From: Streptomyces sp. NBC_01296
Lineage (GTDB): Bacteria; Actinomycetota; Actinomycetes; Streptomycetales; Streptomycetaceae
Assembly: GCF_035984415.1 (NCBI RefSeq)
Contig: NZ_CP130720.1
Location: 6,448,001-6,512,000, forward strand
DNA: 64,000 nucleotides
Direction of reading: 5' to 3'
Shown here: piece after piece, positions 16,836-25,741 of the stretch
Position numbering within the stretch: position 1 is the stretch's first letter
How the letters are laid out: every line of letters starts with the position of its first letter
Notes under the pieces: model-generated
What the model was told of the DNA's origin: nothing
What the model saw: only the letters and a program-made list of their open reading frames with translations
Databases searched by the model: none
Program-made: the position numbers and the translations under genes

Positions 16836-18245
16836 TCACCTGGCCCGCGCCGCGGCTTCTGCGAACCGAAGGGCCACGGAGGGCTCCGCCGCCCAGTGCG
16901 TGTGCAGGTAGCTGGCGTGCACGCCCTGCTGTACGAAGCCCTCGACCCGGCGTTCGGGGTGCGTGAACCCCCAGGCGGGGGCGGCGCCGGCGCCGGGCTC
17001 GATCACCGTGCGGTGGAACTCGTGGCCGCGCAGCCGGGTGCCGGTGGCGGCGAGGGCGCTGTCCGAGACGGCGACGGCCTCGCGGTAGCCGAGGGTCAGC
17101 CGCTCCGACATCCGCGCGTCGGCGTCCAGGACCCCGCACATGGGCTTGCCGTCCAGGGAGCGGGCGAGGTACAGCAGCCCGGCGCACTCGGCGGCGACGG
17201 GCCCGCCGTCCGCGGCGAAGGCCGCGACGGCCTTGCGCAGCGGCTCGTTGGCGGCGAGCTCGGGGGCGTACACCTCGGGGAACCCGCCGCCGATCACCAG
17301 GCCGGTGGTTCCCCCGGGCAGGGCCTCGTCCCGGAGCGGGTCGAAGGTGACCACGTCCGCCCCGGCGGCGGTGAGCAGTTCGGCGTGCTCGGCGTAGGAG
17401 AACGTGAACGCGGGGCCGCCTGCGACGGCGATCACCGGTCGCAGGCCGGGGCTCCGCCCAGGAACCCGCGCCTCAAACTCCGGCGAGGCCGAACCATGCC
17501 GGCCCAGAGCCTGCTGTGGCGACCAGGCTTCGCAGGCCAACGCCGGGGCGGTCCGGGCCAGGGCCATGAGGGCCTCCAGGTCGCAGCCCGCCCGGACCTG
17601 GTCTGCCAGGGCCGCGACCGATGACAGCGCGTCGGCGCGCCGCTCGGCGACCGGCACCAGACCCAGGTGCCGCGACGGCGCGGCCACCTGCGGGGCCCGC
17701 CGCAGGACGCCGAGCACCGGCATCCCGGCCTCCTCCAGCGCCTCCCGCAGCATGACCTCGTGCCGGTCGGACCCGACCTTGTTCAGGATCACGCCCCCCA
17801 GCCGCACCTGCGGGTCGAACGAGGCGAAGCCGTGCACCAGCGCCGCCACCGACCGCGACTGCGACGACGCGTCGACCACCAGCACCACCGGCGCCCGCAG
17901 CAGCTTCGCGACCTGCGCCGTCGACGCCAGCTCACCCCGCCCCGCGGCCCCGTCGTACAGCCCCATCACGCCCTCCACGAGGGCGAGATCGCACCCCGCG
18001 GCCCCGTGCGCGAACAGCGGAGCGACCAGCTCCGGCCCGCACATGAACGCGTCCAGGTTGCGCCCCGGCCGGCCCGTGGCCAGCGCGTGGTAGCCGGGGT
18101 CGATGTAGTCGGGCCCGGCCTTGTGCGGGGACACGGCGAGGCCGCGCTCCGAGAAGGCCGCCATCAGGCCCGTCGCGACCGTGGTCTTGCCGCTGCCGGA
18201 GGACGGCGCGGCAATGACCAGGCGCGGAATGTGGAGCGATGTCAC
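16836..18245 (-). CDS. cobB: Cobyrinic acid a,c-diamide synthase
   Basis: A 469-residue ATP- and glutamine-dependent amidase that amidates the a and c carboxylates of cobyrinic (or hydrogenobyrinic) acid. The N-terminal P-loop APSSGSGKTT (residues 14-23, Lys20) and KAGPDYIDPGYH belong to the dethiobiotin-synthetase-like domain. The C-terminal class I glutaminase domain shows the Cys in GGPVAAECAGLLYL and the final HTHW segment. The GTG start at 18245 overlaps the cobO stop by four bases (GTGA), indicating translational coupling. It is also called CbiA. It is the last gene of the riboswitch-headed operon. Confidence 0.93.
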   Translation of the reverse strand: MTSLHIPRLVIAAPSSGSGKTTVATGLMAAFSERGLAVSPHKAGPDYIDPGYHALATGRPGRNLDAFMCGPELVAPLFAHGAAGCDLALVEGVMGLYDGAAGRGELASTAQVAKLLRAPVVLVVDASSQSRSVAALVHGFASFDPQVRLGGVILNKVGSDRHEVMLREALEEAGMPVLGVLRRAPQVAAPSRHLGLVPVAERRADALSSVAALADQVRAGCDLEALMALARTAPALACEAWSPQQALGRHGSASPEFEARVPGRSPGLRPVIAVAGGPAFTFSYAEHAELLTAAGADVVTFDPLRDEALPGGTTGLVIGGGFPEVYAPELAANEPLRKAVAAFAADGGPVAAECAGLLYLARSLDGKPMCGVLDADARMSERLTLGYREAVAVSDSALAATGTRLRGHEFHRTVIEPGAGAAPAWGFTHPERRVEGFVQQGVHASYLHTHWAAEPSVALRFAEAAARAR

Positions 18246-18841
18246 CACTCGATGCCCTTCTGGCCCTTCTGGCCGGCGTCCATCGGGTGCTTGACCTTGG
18301 TCATCTCCGTGACCAGGTCCGCGAACTCCAGCAGCTTCTCCGGCGCGTTGCGCCCCGTGATCACCACGTGCTGCGTACCGGGCCGGTCGCGCAGCACCTC
18401 GATGACCTCGTCGACGTCGATCCAGCCCCAGTGCATCGGGTACGCGAACTCGTCCAGCACGTACAGCTTGTGCGTCTCGGCGGCCAAGTCGCGCTTGACC
18501 TGCTCCCAGCCCTCCTTGGCCGCCTGTTCGTTGTCGAGCTGCGCGTCGCGCTGGACCCAGGACCAGCCCTCGCCCATCTTGTGCCAGACGACCGGGCCGC
18601 CCTCGCCGGAGGCGCCGAGCACCTTGAGCGCGTTCTCCTCGCCGACCTTCCACTTCGCCGACTTGACGAACTGGAACACCCCGATCGACCAGCCCTGGTT
18701 CCAGGCGCGCAGCGCCAGCCCGAAGGCCGCCGTCGACTTGCCCTTGCCCGGGCCGGTGTGGACGAAGACGAGCGGGCGGTTGCGGCGCTGGCGCGTGGTG
18801 AGTCCGTCGTCCGGAACGACGGTCGGCTGTCCCTGCGGCAT
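18242..18841 (-). CDS. cobO: Cob(I)yrinic acid a,c-diamide adenosyltransferase
   Basis: A 199-residue BtuR/CobO/CobP-type corrinoid adenosyltransferase that attaches the 5'-deoxyadenosyl ligand to cobalt. The P-loop-like HTGPGKGKSTAAFG (about residues 28-41), FVKSAKWKVGEE and VLDEFAYPMHWGWID are diagnostic, and the length is normal. The ATG shares one base with the chelatase stop codon (TAATG), so the two are translationally coupled. It works between ring amidation and completion of the nucleotide loop. Confidence 0.95.
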   Translation of the reverse strand: MPQGQPTVVPDDGLTTRQRRNRPLVFVHTGPGKGKSTAAFGLALRAWNQGWSIGVFQFVKSAKWKVGEENALKVLGASGEGGPVVWHKMGEGWSWVQRDAQLDNEQAAKEGWEQVKRDLAAETHKLYVLDEFAYPMHWGWIDVDEVIEVLRDRPGTQHVVITGRNAPEKLLEFADLVTEMTKVKHPMDAGQKGQKGIEW

Positions 18842-20949
18842 TACGCGGCCCTCCTGGTGGTGTGGTGAGACGGGGAAGCAACTGCGGTACGTACGTTCTT
18901 CACGAGCCCGGCCAGCGAGTCGGCCCGCAGCCCGTCGAGCGTGACGGCGGGCCCGCCGAGGTCGGCGGCCAGTACACCGGCCAGCCCCAGCCGGACCGGC
19001 CCCGACTCGCAGTCCACGACCACCGACGCGACGCCCTCGGCCTGGAGCAGCCGGGCGCTGCGCCCCGCGAGTTCGCGCGGGTCCCCGCCGACGGAACCGG
19101 CCGAGGTGGCCCGCCCGTCGGTGACGACCACGAGCAGCGGACGGCGGCTCGGGTCCCGCAACCGCTCGATGCGCAGCACCTCGTGGGCCTTGAGCAGGCC
19201 CGCGGCGAGCGGGGTGCGCCCGCCCGTCGGCAGCCGCTCGAGCCGCGCCGCGGCCGCGTCCACCGAGGAGGTGGGCGGCAGCGCCAGCTCGGCGGCGGCG
19301 CCGCGGAAGGTGATCAGACCGACCTTGTCCCGGCGCTGGTAGGCGTCCAGCAGCAGCGACAGCACCGCCCCCTTGACCGCGCCCATGCGCTGCCGGGCGG
19401 CCATCGAGCCGGAGGCGTCGACGACGAAGAGGACCAGGTTGCCCTCGCGGCCCTCCCGGGTCGCCTGGCGCAGATCGTCCTTGCGCACGACGAGCCCCCG
19501 CCCGCTGCGCCCGCGCGCCTTCTGGTGCGGGGCGGCGGCCTGGACGGTCGCCGCGAGGTGCAGCTTCGTCAGGTGGCCGCGGGGGCGCTGGGCGCCGGTG
19601 GTCCGGCCGTGCGCGGTACGGGCGCGCGAACGCCGCCCGGACGCGCCCTCGCCGAGGCCCGGCACGCTGAGCATCTTGGTCCGGAACGGCTCGGCGGCCC
19701 GCACGGCGGCCTGCTCCGGTGCGGCGCCCTCCTGGGACGCGGGCTGCGGCTCGGGGGACTGGGGGGCGTCCGGGGCCGGCGGGGTCGCGTCGTCCTGCGC
19801 CTCGGGGGCTTCGGGCTCGGGTGCGTCCGGTCCGCTCTGCGGGGGGACCCCGCCGCCTCCGCCGTCGGGGCCGCCGTCCTGCGGACCGCCGTCGTCCGGG
19901 CCCTCGGGCTCGGGGTCGGGCTCGTTGTCCGGCTCCTCGTCGGGGAACCGGTCCAGGATCTCGTCGAGCTTGTCCTCGTCGAGGCCGGGCGCGTCGAAGG
20001 GGTTGCGGCGCCGCCGGTGGGGGAGCGCCAGCAGCGCGGCCTGGCGTACGTCCTCCTTGCGTACGTCGGTCCGCCCGGCCCAGGCGGCCAGCGCGGTCGC
20101 GGTGCGGGCCATCACGATGTCGGCGCGCATGCCGTCGACCTCGAAGCCGGCGCAGGTCGCCGCGATCTGCAGCAGGGAGGCGTCGCCGAGGCGGACCTTC
20201 GGGAGCAGGGCCCGGGCGGCCACGACGCGGGCGCGGACGTCCTGCTCGTCACCGGCCCAGCGGTGGGCGAAGGCGGCCGGGTCGTCCTCGTACGCGAGCC
20301 GGCGGCGCACCACCTCGACGCGCTGGGAGGGCTCGCGGGAGGCCGCCACCTCGACGGTGAGCCCGAACCGGTCGAGGAGCTGCGGGCGGAGCTCGCCCTC
20401 CTCGGGGTTCATGGTGCCGACGAGCAGGAAGCGGGCGGCGTGGCGTACGGATACGCCCTCGCGCTCGACGTACGAGGCGCCCATCGCGGCGGCGTCGAGG
20501 AGCAGGTCGATCAGGTGGTCGTGGAGCAGATTGACCTCGTCGACGTACAGGATGCCGCGGTGCGCGTCGGCCAGCAGGCCGGGCTCGAAGGCCTTCACGC
20601 CTTCGGCAAGGGCCCGCTCGATGTCGAGGGCCCCGACGAGGCGGTCCTCGGAGGCGCCGACGGGCAGCTCGACCATGCGCGCGGGCCGGTCCTGGCCCGG
20701 GCCGGGCTCGTGCGGGCCGTCGGGGCAGGCCGGGTCGGGGGCGGCGGGAGCGCAGGAGAACCGGCAGCCGGGAACGACGTCCACATGCGGCAGCAGAGCG
20801 GACAGCGCGCGGACGGCGGTGGACTTGGCGGTCCCCTTCTCGCCGCGGACCAGCACGCCGCCGACCGCTGGGCTCACGGCGTTGAGCAGGAGCGCCAGCC
20901 GCAGGTCGGTCTGGCCGACCACTGCGGTGAACGGGTAGGGCGTGCTCAT
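18841..20949 (-). CDS. Putative cobaltochelatase, fused ChlI/ChlD-type subunit
   Basis: A 702-residue fusion. An N-terminal AAA+ domain like BchI/CobS carries Walker A GEKGTAKST and Walker B ILYVDEVNLL. A long acidic, Pro-rich linker (about residues 330-420) follows, then a C-terminal von Willebrand A domain with the MIDAS motif DASGSM in LVLFVVDASGSMAARQ. Such proteins are the motor subunits of magnesium or cobalt chelatases and need a large CobN/ChlH-type subunit to insert the metal. In S. coelicolor I recall cobN lying just upstream, but here only 112 bp separate this gene from cobQ. AAGGAGAGG precedes the ATG at 20949. Confidence 0.9.
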   Translation of the reverse strand: MSTPYPFTAVVGQTDLRLALLLNAVSPAVGGVLVRGEKGTAKSTAVRALSALLPHVDVVPGCRFSCAPAAPDPACPDGPHEPGPGQDRPARMVELPVGASEDRLVGALDIERALAEGVKAFEPGLLADAHRGILYVDEVNLLHDHLIDLLLDAAAMGASYVEREGVSVRHAARFLLVGTMNPEEGELRPQLLDRFGLTVEVAASREPSQRVEVVRRRLAYEDDPAAFAHRWAGDEQDVRARVVAARALLPKVRLGDASLLQIAATCAGFEVDGMRADIVMARTATALAAWAGRTDVRKEDVRQAALLALPHRRRRNPFDAPGLDEDKLDEILDRFPDEEPDNEPDPEPEGPDDGGPQDGGPDGGGGGVPPQSGPDAPEPEAPEAQDDATPPAPDAPQSPEPQPASQEGAAPEQAAVRAAEPFRTKMLSVPGLGEGASGRRSRARTAHGRTTGAQRPRGHLTKLHLAATVQAAAPHQKARGRSGRGLVVRKDDLRQATREGREGNLVLFVVDASGSMAARQRMGAVKGAVLSLLLDAYQRRDKVGLITFRGAAAELALPPTSSVDAAAARLERLPTGGRTPLAAGLLKAHEVLRIERLRDPSRRPLLVVVTDGRATSAGSVGGDPRELAGRSARLLQAEGVASVVVDCESGPVRLGLAGVLAADLGGPAVTLDGLRADSLAGLVKNVRTAVASPSHHTTRRAA

Positions 20950-21061
20950 GCGGTGCCTCTCCTTGTGCGGGAACGCGTACGCGTGCGCGGGCTGGTGTGG
21001 CCGTCCGGGGTGGTGGCCGCGGGCCGGGTGCGATGTCCGGGTCTGCCGGGGGCTGCCGCCG

Positions 21062-22606
21062 TCACGGGGCGCCCGGGGGGAGGAACGGGAGGCCCGACGG
21101 GGCTCCGGTCTCGATCAGGCGGAGCAGGGCGTCGGTGTCCGCGTGCTCGGCGATCAGGTCGCCCAGCAGGTCCAGCTGTTCCTCCCGGAGAGCGCCGAAC
21201 GACGTGTCCGGGGACGGGACGAAGCGGCGCCCGGCGGCCGCGGCCACCTCACGGAGGAACGCCCGGCGGAAGCCGTCCGACTCCAGCGAGCCGTGCCAGT
21301 GGGTGCCCCACACCGACCCGACCCGGCAGCCTTCCAGACTGCGTCCATGGTCATCAGAGATGAACGCCTCCCCTCCCAGGACCTCGGCCACCCCGTGGTG
21401 GATCTCGTAGCCCGTCACCGGCTCGCCCAGCGCCGCACCCTCCGGCCGCGCCAGGGTCTTCTCCCGCTCGAAGCGGATCCGCACCGGCAGCAGGCCGAGC
21501 CCGTCCACCGAGCCCGCCCTGGATTCGACCTCGTCCTCGATGTGCTCGCCGAGCACCTGGAAGCCGCCGCAGATGCCCAGGACCGGCCGGCCCTCCGCGG
21601 CCCGCCGCGCCAGCGCATCGGCGAGGCCGCGCTCGCGCAGCCACTCCAGCGCCTTCACCGTGCCCCGGGTGCCCGGGACCACCACCAGGTCCGCGTCGAC
21701 CAGCTCCTCGGCCCGGTCCACGAACCGCACCACGACCCCCGGCTCCGCCGCGAGCGCGTCGACGTCCGTGAAGTTCGACATCAGCGGCACCGCGCACACC
21801 GCGACCCGCAGGACGTCCTCGCCGACCGGCGGCGCCACGACCGACTCGCGCACCGCGCCCCGCAGGGAGACCCGGAGCCCGTCCTCCTCGTCGATGCCCA
21901 GCCCGTGCCGGAACGGCAGCACGCCGTACGTGGCCCGGCCGGTGAGCGAACGCAGCATCTCCATGCCCGGCTCCAGCAGCGACACGTCGCCGCGGAACTT
22001 GTTCACCATGTAGCCGGCGATCAGCGACTGGTCCTGCGGTGAAAGCAGCGCCGTCGTCCCGAAGAACGAGGCGAAGACCCCGCCCCGGTCGATGTCCCCG
22101 ACCACGACCACCGGGAACCGCGCGGCCCGCGCGATGCCCATGTTCACGATGTCGGTCCGGCGCAGGTTGATCTCGGCCGGACTGCCCGCCCCCTCGCAGA
22201 TCACGGCGTCATACGTGCCCCGCAGTTGCTCCAGACAGTCCGTGACGACCCCGAGAAGCTGTTCCTGCCGCCCGCCGTGGTAGCCGCGGGCGCTCATCTC
22301 GCCCACCGGCTTGCCCAGCAGCACCACCTGGCTGCTGCGGTCGCTGCCGGGCTTGAGCAGCACCGGGTTCATCAGCGCCGTCGGCTCCACGCACGCCGCC
22401 TGCGCCTGCATCGCCTGCGCCCGCCCGATCTCGGCGCCCCCGCGCGTGACGAACGAGTTCAGCGACATGTTCTGCGCCTTGAACGGCGCCACCTTCACGC
22501 CCTGCCGGGCCAGCCAGCGGCAGATGCCCGCCGTGACCACGCTCTTGCCCGCGTCCGATGTCGTACCGGCGACGAGGAGTCCCCCGCCCAGTTTCCCGCC
22601 GCTCAC
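21062..22606 (-). CDS. cobQ: Cobyric acid synthase
   Basis: A 514-residue glutamine-dependent amidase that adds the remaining four amides (b, d, e, g) to adenosyl-cobyrinic acid a,c-diamide. The N-terminal nucleotide-binding domain begins LLVAGTTSDAGKSVVTAG and contains FKAQNMSLNSFVT. The glutaminase triad is visible as Cys in VLGICGGFQVLG and His in the GTHWHGSLE segment. The GTG at 22606 overlaps the cobD stop by four bases. The protein is of normal length. Confidence 0.95.
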   Translation of the reverse strand: MSGGKLGGGLLVAGTTSDAGKSVVTAGICRWLARQGVKVAPFKAQNMSLNSFVTRGGAEIGRAQAMQAQAACVEPTALMNPVLLKPGSDRSSQVVLLGKPVGEMSARGYHGGRQEQLLGVVTDCLEQLRGTYDAVICEGAGSPAEINLRRTDIVNMGIARAARFPVVVVGDIDRGGVFASFFGTTALLSPQDQSLIAGYMVNKFRGDVSLLEPGMEMLRSLTGRATYGVLPFRHGLGIDEEDGLRVSLRGAVRESVVAPPVGEDVLRVAVCAVPLMSNFTDVDALAAEPGVVVRFVDRAEELVDADLVVVPGTRGTVKALEWLRERGLADALARRAAEGRPVLGICGGFQVLGEHIEDEVESRAGSVDGLGLLPVRIRFEREKTLARPEGAALGEPVTGYEIHHGVAEVLGGEAFISDDHGRSLEGCRVGSVWGTHWHGSLESDGFRRAFLREVAAAAGRRFVPSPDTSFGALREEQLDLLGDLIAEHADTDALLRLIETGAPSGLPFLPPGAP

Positions 22607-23562
22607 GGGCGTCCCCTCCCAGCCACACGTGACACTGCACAGCGCAGTGCCACACACGCTCCCAGCGCCAGCCACGTCACCTGCCGCGACAGCCGCACCG
22701 CCCGTTCGATGTCCGCGACCTGCACCGGCCGGCCCGTCTCGCCGTTCAGCACGGCCCGGTGCTCGACCCGCCCCCCGTACGCCAGCGTGCCCCCCAGCCG
22801 TACGCCGAGCGCTCCGGCGAACGAGGCCTCCACCGGGCCGGCGTTCGGGCTCGGGTGCCGGGCGGCGTCCGCACGCCAGGCCCGTACGGCCCCCCGCCGG
22901 TCGGGCCCGGCCAGTACGGCGGCCAACGCCGTCAGCCGGGCGCCCGGCCAGCCCGCGAGGTCGTCGAGCCGGGCCGAGGCCCAGCCGTAGCGCAGGTAGC
23001 GCGGCGACTTGTGGCCCACCATCGCGTCCAGGGTGTTCACGGCGCGGAAGGCCAGCAGCCCGGGGACACCGGCGGCGGCGCCCCACACCAGGGCCCCGAC
23101 CACCGCGTCGGAGGTGTTCTCGGCGACCGACTCCACGACGGCGCGGGCCATCTGCTGCTCGTCCAGGGCCTGCGGGTCGCGTCCGCACAGGTGCGGCAGC
23201 CGCTCCCGGGCCACCTCGGCGTCCCCGGCGGCGAGCGCGCCGCCGATGGCGCGGGCCTCGCGGCCCAGGGAGGTGCCGCCGACGACGGCCCAGGTGGCCG
23301 CTGCGGTCAGGGCGATACGGGCGGCTGCGGGCCGGGAGCGCACGGCGCGGGCGCCCAGCGCGCCGACGGCGGCCGCGCCCCCGGCGCACACGAGGGTGTG
23401 GAGGAGGCCCCGGGCGCGGTCGTCGCGCCACAGGGCGCCTTCGACGGCGGCGGCTGCTCGTCCGAAGGCGGCCACGGGGTGCCCTCGGCGCGGATCTCCG
23501 AGGATCCGGTCGCCGATCAGGCCCGCCGTGGCGCCGTACGCGAAAACGCGATCGGCACGCAT
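22603..23562 (-). CDS. cobD: Adenosylcobinamide-phosphate synthase (CbiB/CobD)
   Basis: A 319-residue membrane protein of the CbiB/CobD family, which joins the aminopropanol (phosphate) arm to cobyric acid. MRADRVFAYGATAGLIGDRILGDPRRGHPVAAFG is the family's N-terminus (residues 1-34); VVESVAENTSDAVVGAL and NTLDAMVGHKSPRY are conserved loops. It is the first gene after the cobalamin riboswitch. The ATG at 23562 was chosen because the longer in-frame extension translates the riboswitch itself. Confidence 0.94.
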   Translation of the reverse strand: MRADRVFAYGATAGLIGDRILGDPRRGHPVAAFGRAAAAVEGALWRDDRARGLLHTLVCAGGAAAVGALGARAVRSRPAAARIALTAAATWAVVGGTSLGREARAIGGALAAGDAEVARERLPHLCGRDPQALDEQQMARAVVESVAENTSDAVVGALVWGAAAGVPGLLAFRAVNTLDAMVGHKSPRYLRYGWASARLDDLAGWPGARLTALAAVLAGPDRRGAVRAWRADAARHPSPNAGPVEASFAGALGVRLGGTLAYGGRVEHRAVLNGETGRPVQVADIERAVRLSRQVTWLALGACVALRCAVSRVAGRGRP

Positions 23563-23599
23563 GGTGGCAGGTATGTCCTCACTCAGGGTCCGCGCCCTG

Positions 23600-23755
23600 G
23601 TTCGACGTGTCCGGCGGTGGGAGTTCCTGGCTCCCGGGGCGCACGTGCCGCGTGCTCCCCGGTGACAGTGGCGGGACCGCGCCGGATTCGCACCGGACTT
23701 CCTCTCCATGCCGCCGTATTGGCTCGGGCAGTCCACCACGCACCGAGAAGGCCCG
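23600..23755 (-). promoter_or_regulatory. Cobalamin (adenosylcobalamin) riboswitch
   Basis: Read on the minus strand, the core pattern is present: GGAAGTCCGGTGCGAATCC, then GGTCCCGCCACTGTCA (around 23663-23703), followed by the B12 box GAGCCAGGAACTCC (around 23620-23634). Together they match the cobalamin riboswitch consensus. It lies 40-190 bp upstream of cobD in the same direction. It should lower expression of cobD-cobQ-chlID-cobO-cobB when adenosylcobalamin is plentiful. The outer boundaries are approximate. Confidence 0.93.
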
Positions 23756-23811
23756 TCAACTCGCCGTTGACCTGCGGCGAGGCAGGTCACCGCGCCGGGC
23801 CCCAGGCACGG

Positions 23812-23846
23812 GAAAGCTCCCCCCGGGAAGCCCGGAGGGAGCTTTC
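23812..23846 (-). terminator. Hairpin terminator downstream of the Pit transporter pair
   Basis: GAAAGCTCCC (23812-23821) and GGGAGCTTTC (23837-23846) pair perfectly, with further CCGGG/CCCGG pairing inside. It lies between the small membrane gene and the riboswitch and separates the phosphate-transport and cobalamin transcripts. Confidence 0.75.
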
Positions 23847-23866
23847 GTGCGCCGTGCCCGAATCGG

Positions 23867-24088
23867 TCAGCTGACGATCAGGTAGATCCCGTACGCCACG
23901 GCCGCCGCGACGAGCGCGAAGCAGGCGTACGCGCCGCTGCGGGCCAGGGTGGCGGTGCCGCCCTGCTCGGTGGCGGTCTCGTGCTTGGAGAGGCCCACCA
24001 GGCCCAGGGTGAACAGGGCCACGAGTGTGACGGTGGCGGAGAGGCTGACCCCGAAGACGGAGCCGAGTGCTGCCCAGTCGATCTTCAT
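23867..24088 (-). CDS. Small two-helix membrane protein next to Pit transporter
   Basis: A 73-residue protein with two membrane helices (about residues 8-33 and 50-72) joined by a polar loop KHETATEQGG. It lies 28 bp downstream of the phosphate transporter gene on the same strand and is very likely cotranscribed. In S. coelicolor I recall a small membrane ORF in the same place. It may be an accessory subunit of the transporter, but nothing in the sequence proves this. Confidence 0.78.
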   Translation of the reverse strand: MKIDWAALGSVFGVSLSATVTLVALFTLGLVGLSKHETATEQGGTATLARSGAYACFALVAAAVAYGIYLIVS

Positions 24089-24116
24089 ACTGCGGATTCC
24101 TCTGTCGTTCTCGGGG

Positions 24117-25388
<1,272 letters not shown>

Positions 25389-25435
25389 TTACCCAGGCTT
25401 CTGTTTGACGTCAGTGGCTCGGCGACCGTAGGCAA

Positions 25436-25457
25436 CCTGAGTGAACGGAAGATGAAC
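25436..25457 (-). promoter_or_regulatory. PHO box (PhoP-binding direct repeats) upstream of the Pit gene
   Basis: On the minus strand GTTCATCTTCC (25457-25447) and GTTCACTCAGG (25446-25436) are two adjacent 11-nt units matching the Streptomyces PHO-box unit GTTCACC plus four bases. A weaker third unit may follow. The spacing and orientation relative to the Pit start suit direct PhoP regulation. Confidence 0.82.
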
Positions 25458-25561
25458 TGACGCGGGCGGAGCGGTGTACTGGCCCGTCGTGCCATCGGGA
25501 CCTTCGTCCTGATTTTGCCGCCGATACCGCGATTAATGCACGTCAAAGCGGGGTGAACGAA

Positions 25562-25593
25562 AGGATCCGCAGGGGATCACAGGCCCCTGGATC
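25562..25593. promoter_or_regulatory. Inverted repeat in the divergent pit/hydrolase region
   Basis: GGATCC-GC-AGGGG (25562-25574) pairs with CCCCT-GGATCC (25583-25593), leaving a 2-nt bulge and an 8-nt loop. A single perfect GTTCACC half-site lies on the minus strand at 25552-25558. The 353-bp region 25389-25741 holds no gene. This dyad may be an operator for the alpha/beta hydrolase gene or a transcript-processing structure. Confidence 0.45.
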
Positions 25594-25741
25594 CGCCCTC
25601 GAGGGGTCCTGGAAGAGATCTAGATCACTCCTCCGGGCACCCCGCCGCGCCGCTGCGCGATCCCTTCCCGGACCCGCCCGGCGGTATGCGGAGCATTCCG
25701 CTCAGGTGGCCCGCCCGGGCTCCCGCCTCGACACTGGAGCC

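Noticed and set aside
23563..23790. A 76-codon N-terminal extension of CobD
   Set aside because: The extension translates the conserved cobalamin riboswitch core and B12 box, and CobD proteins normally begin at the later ATG.
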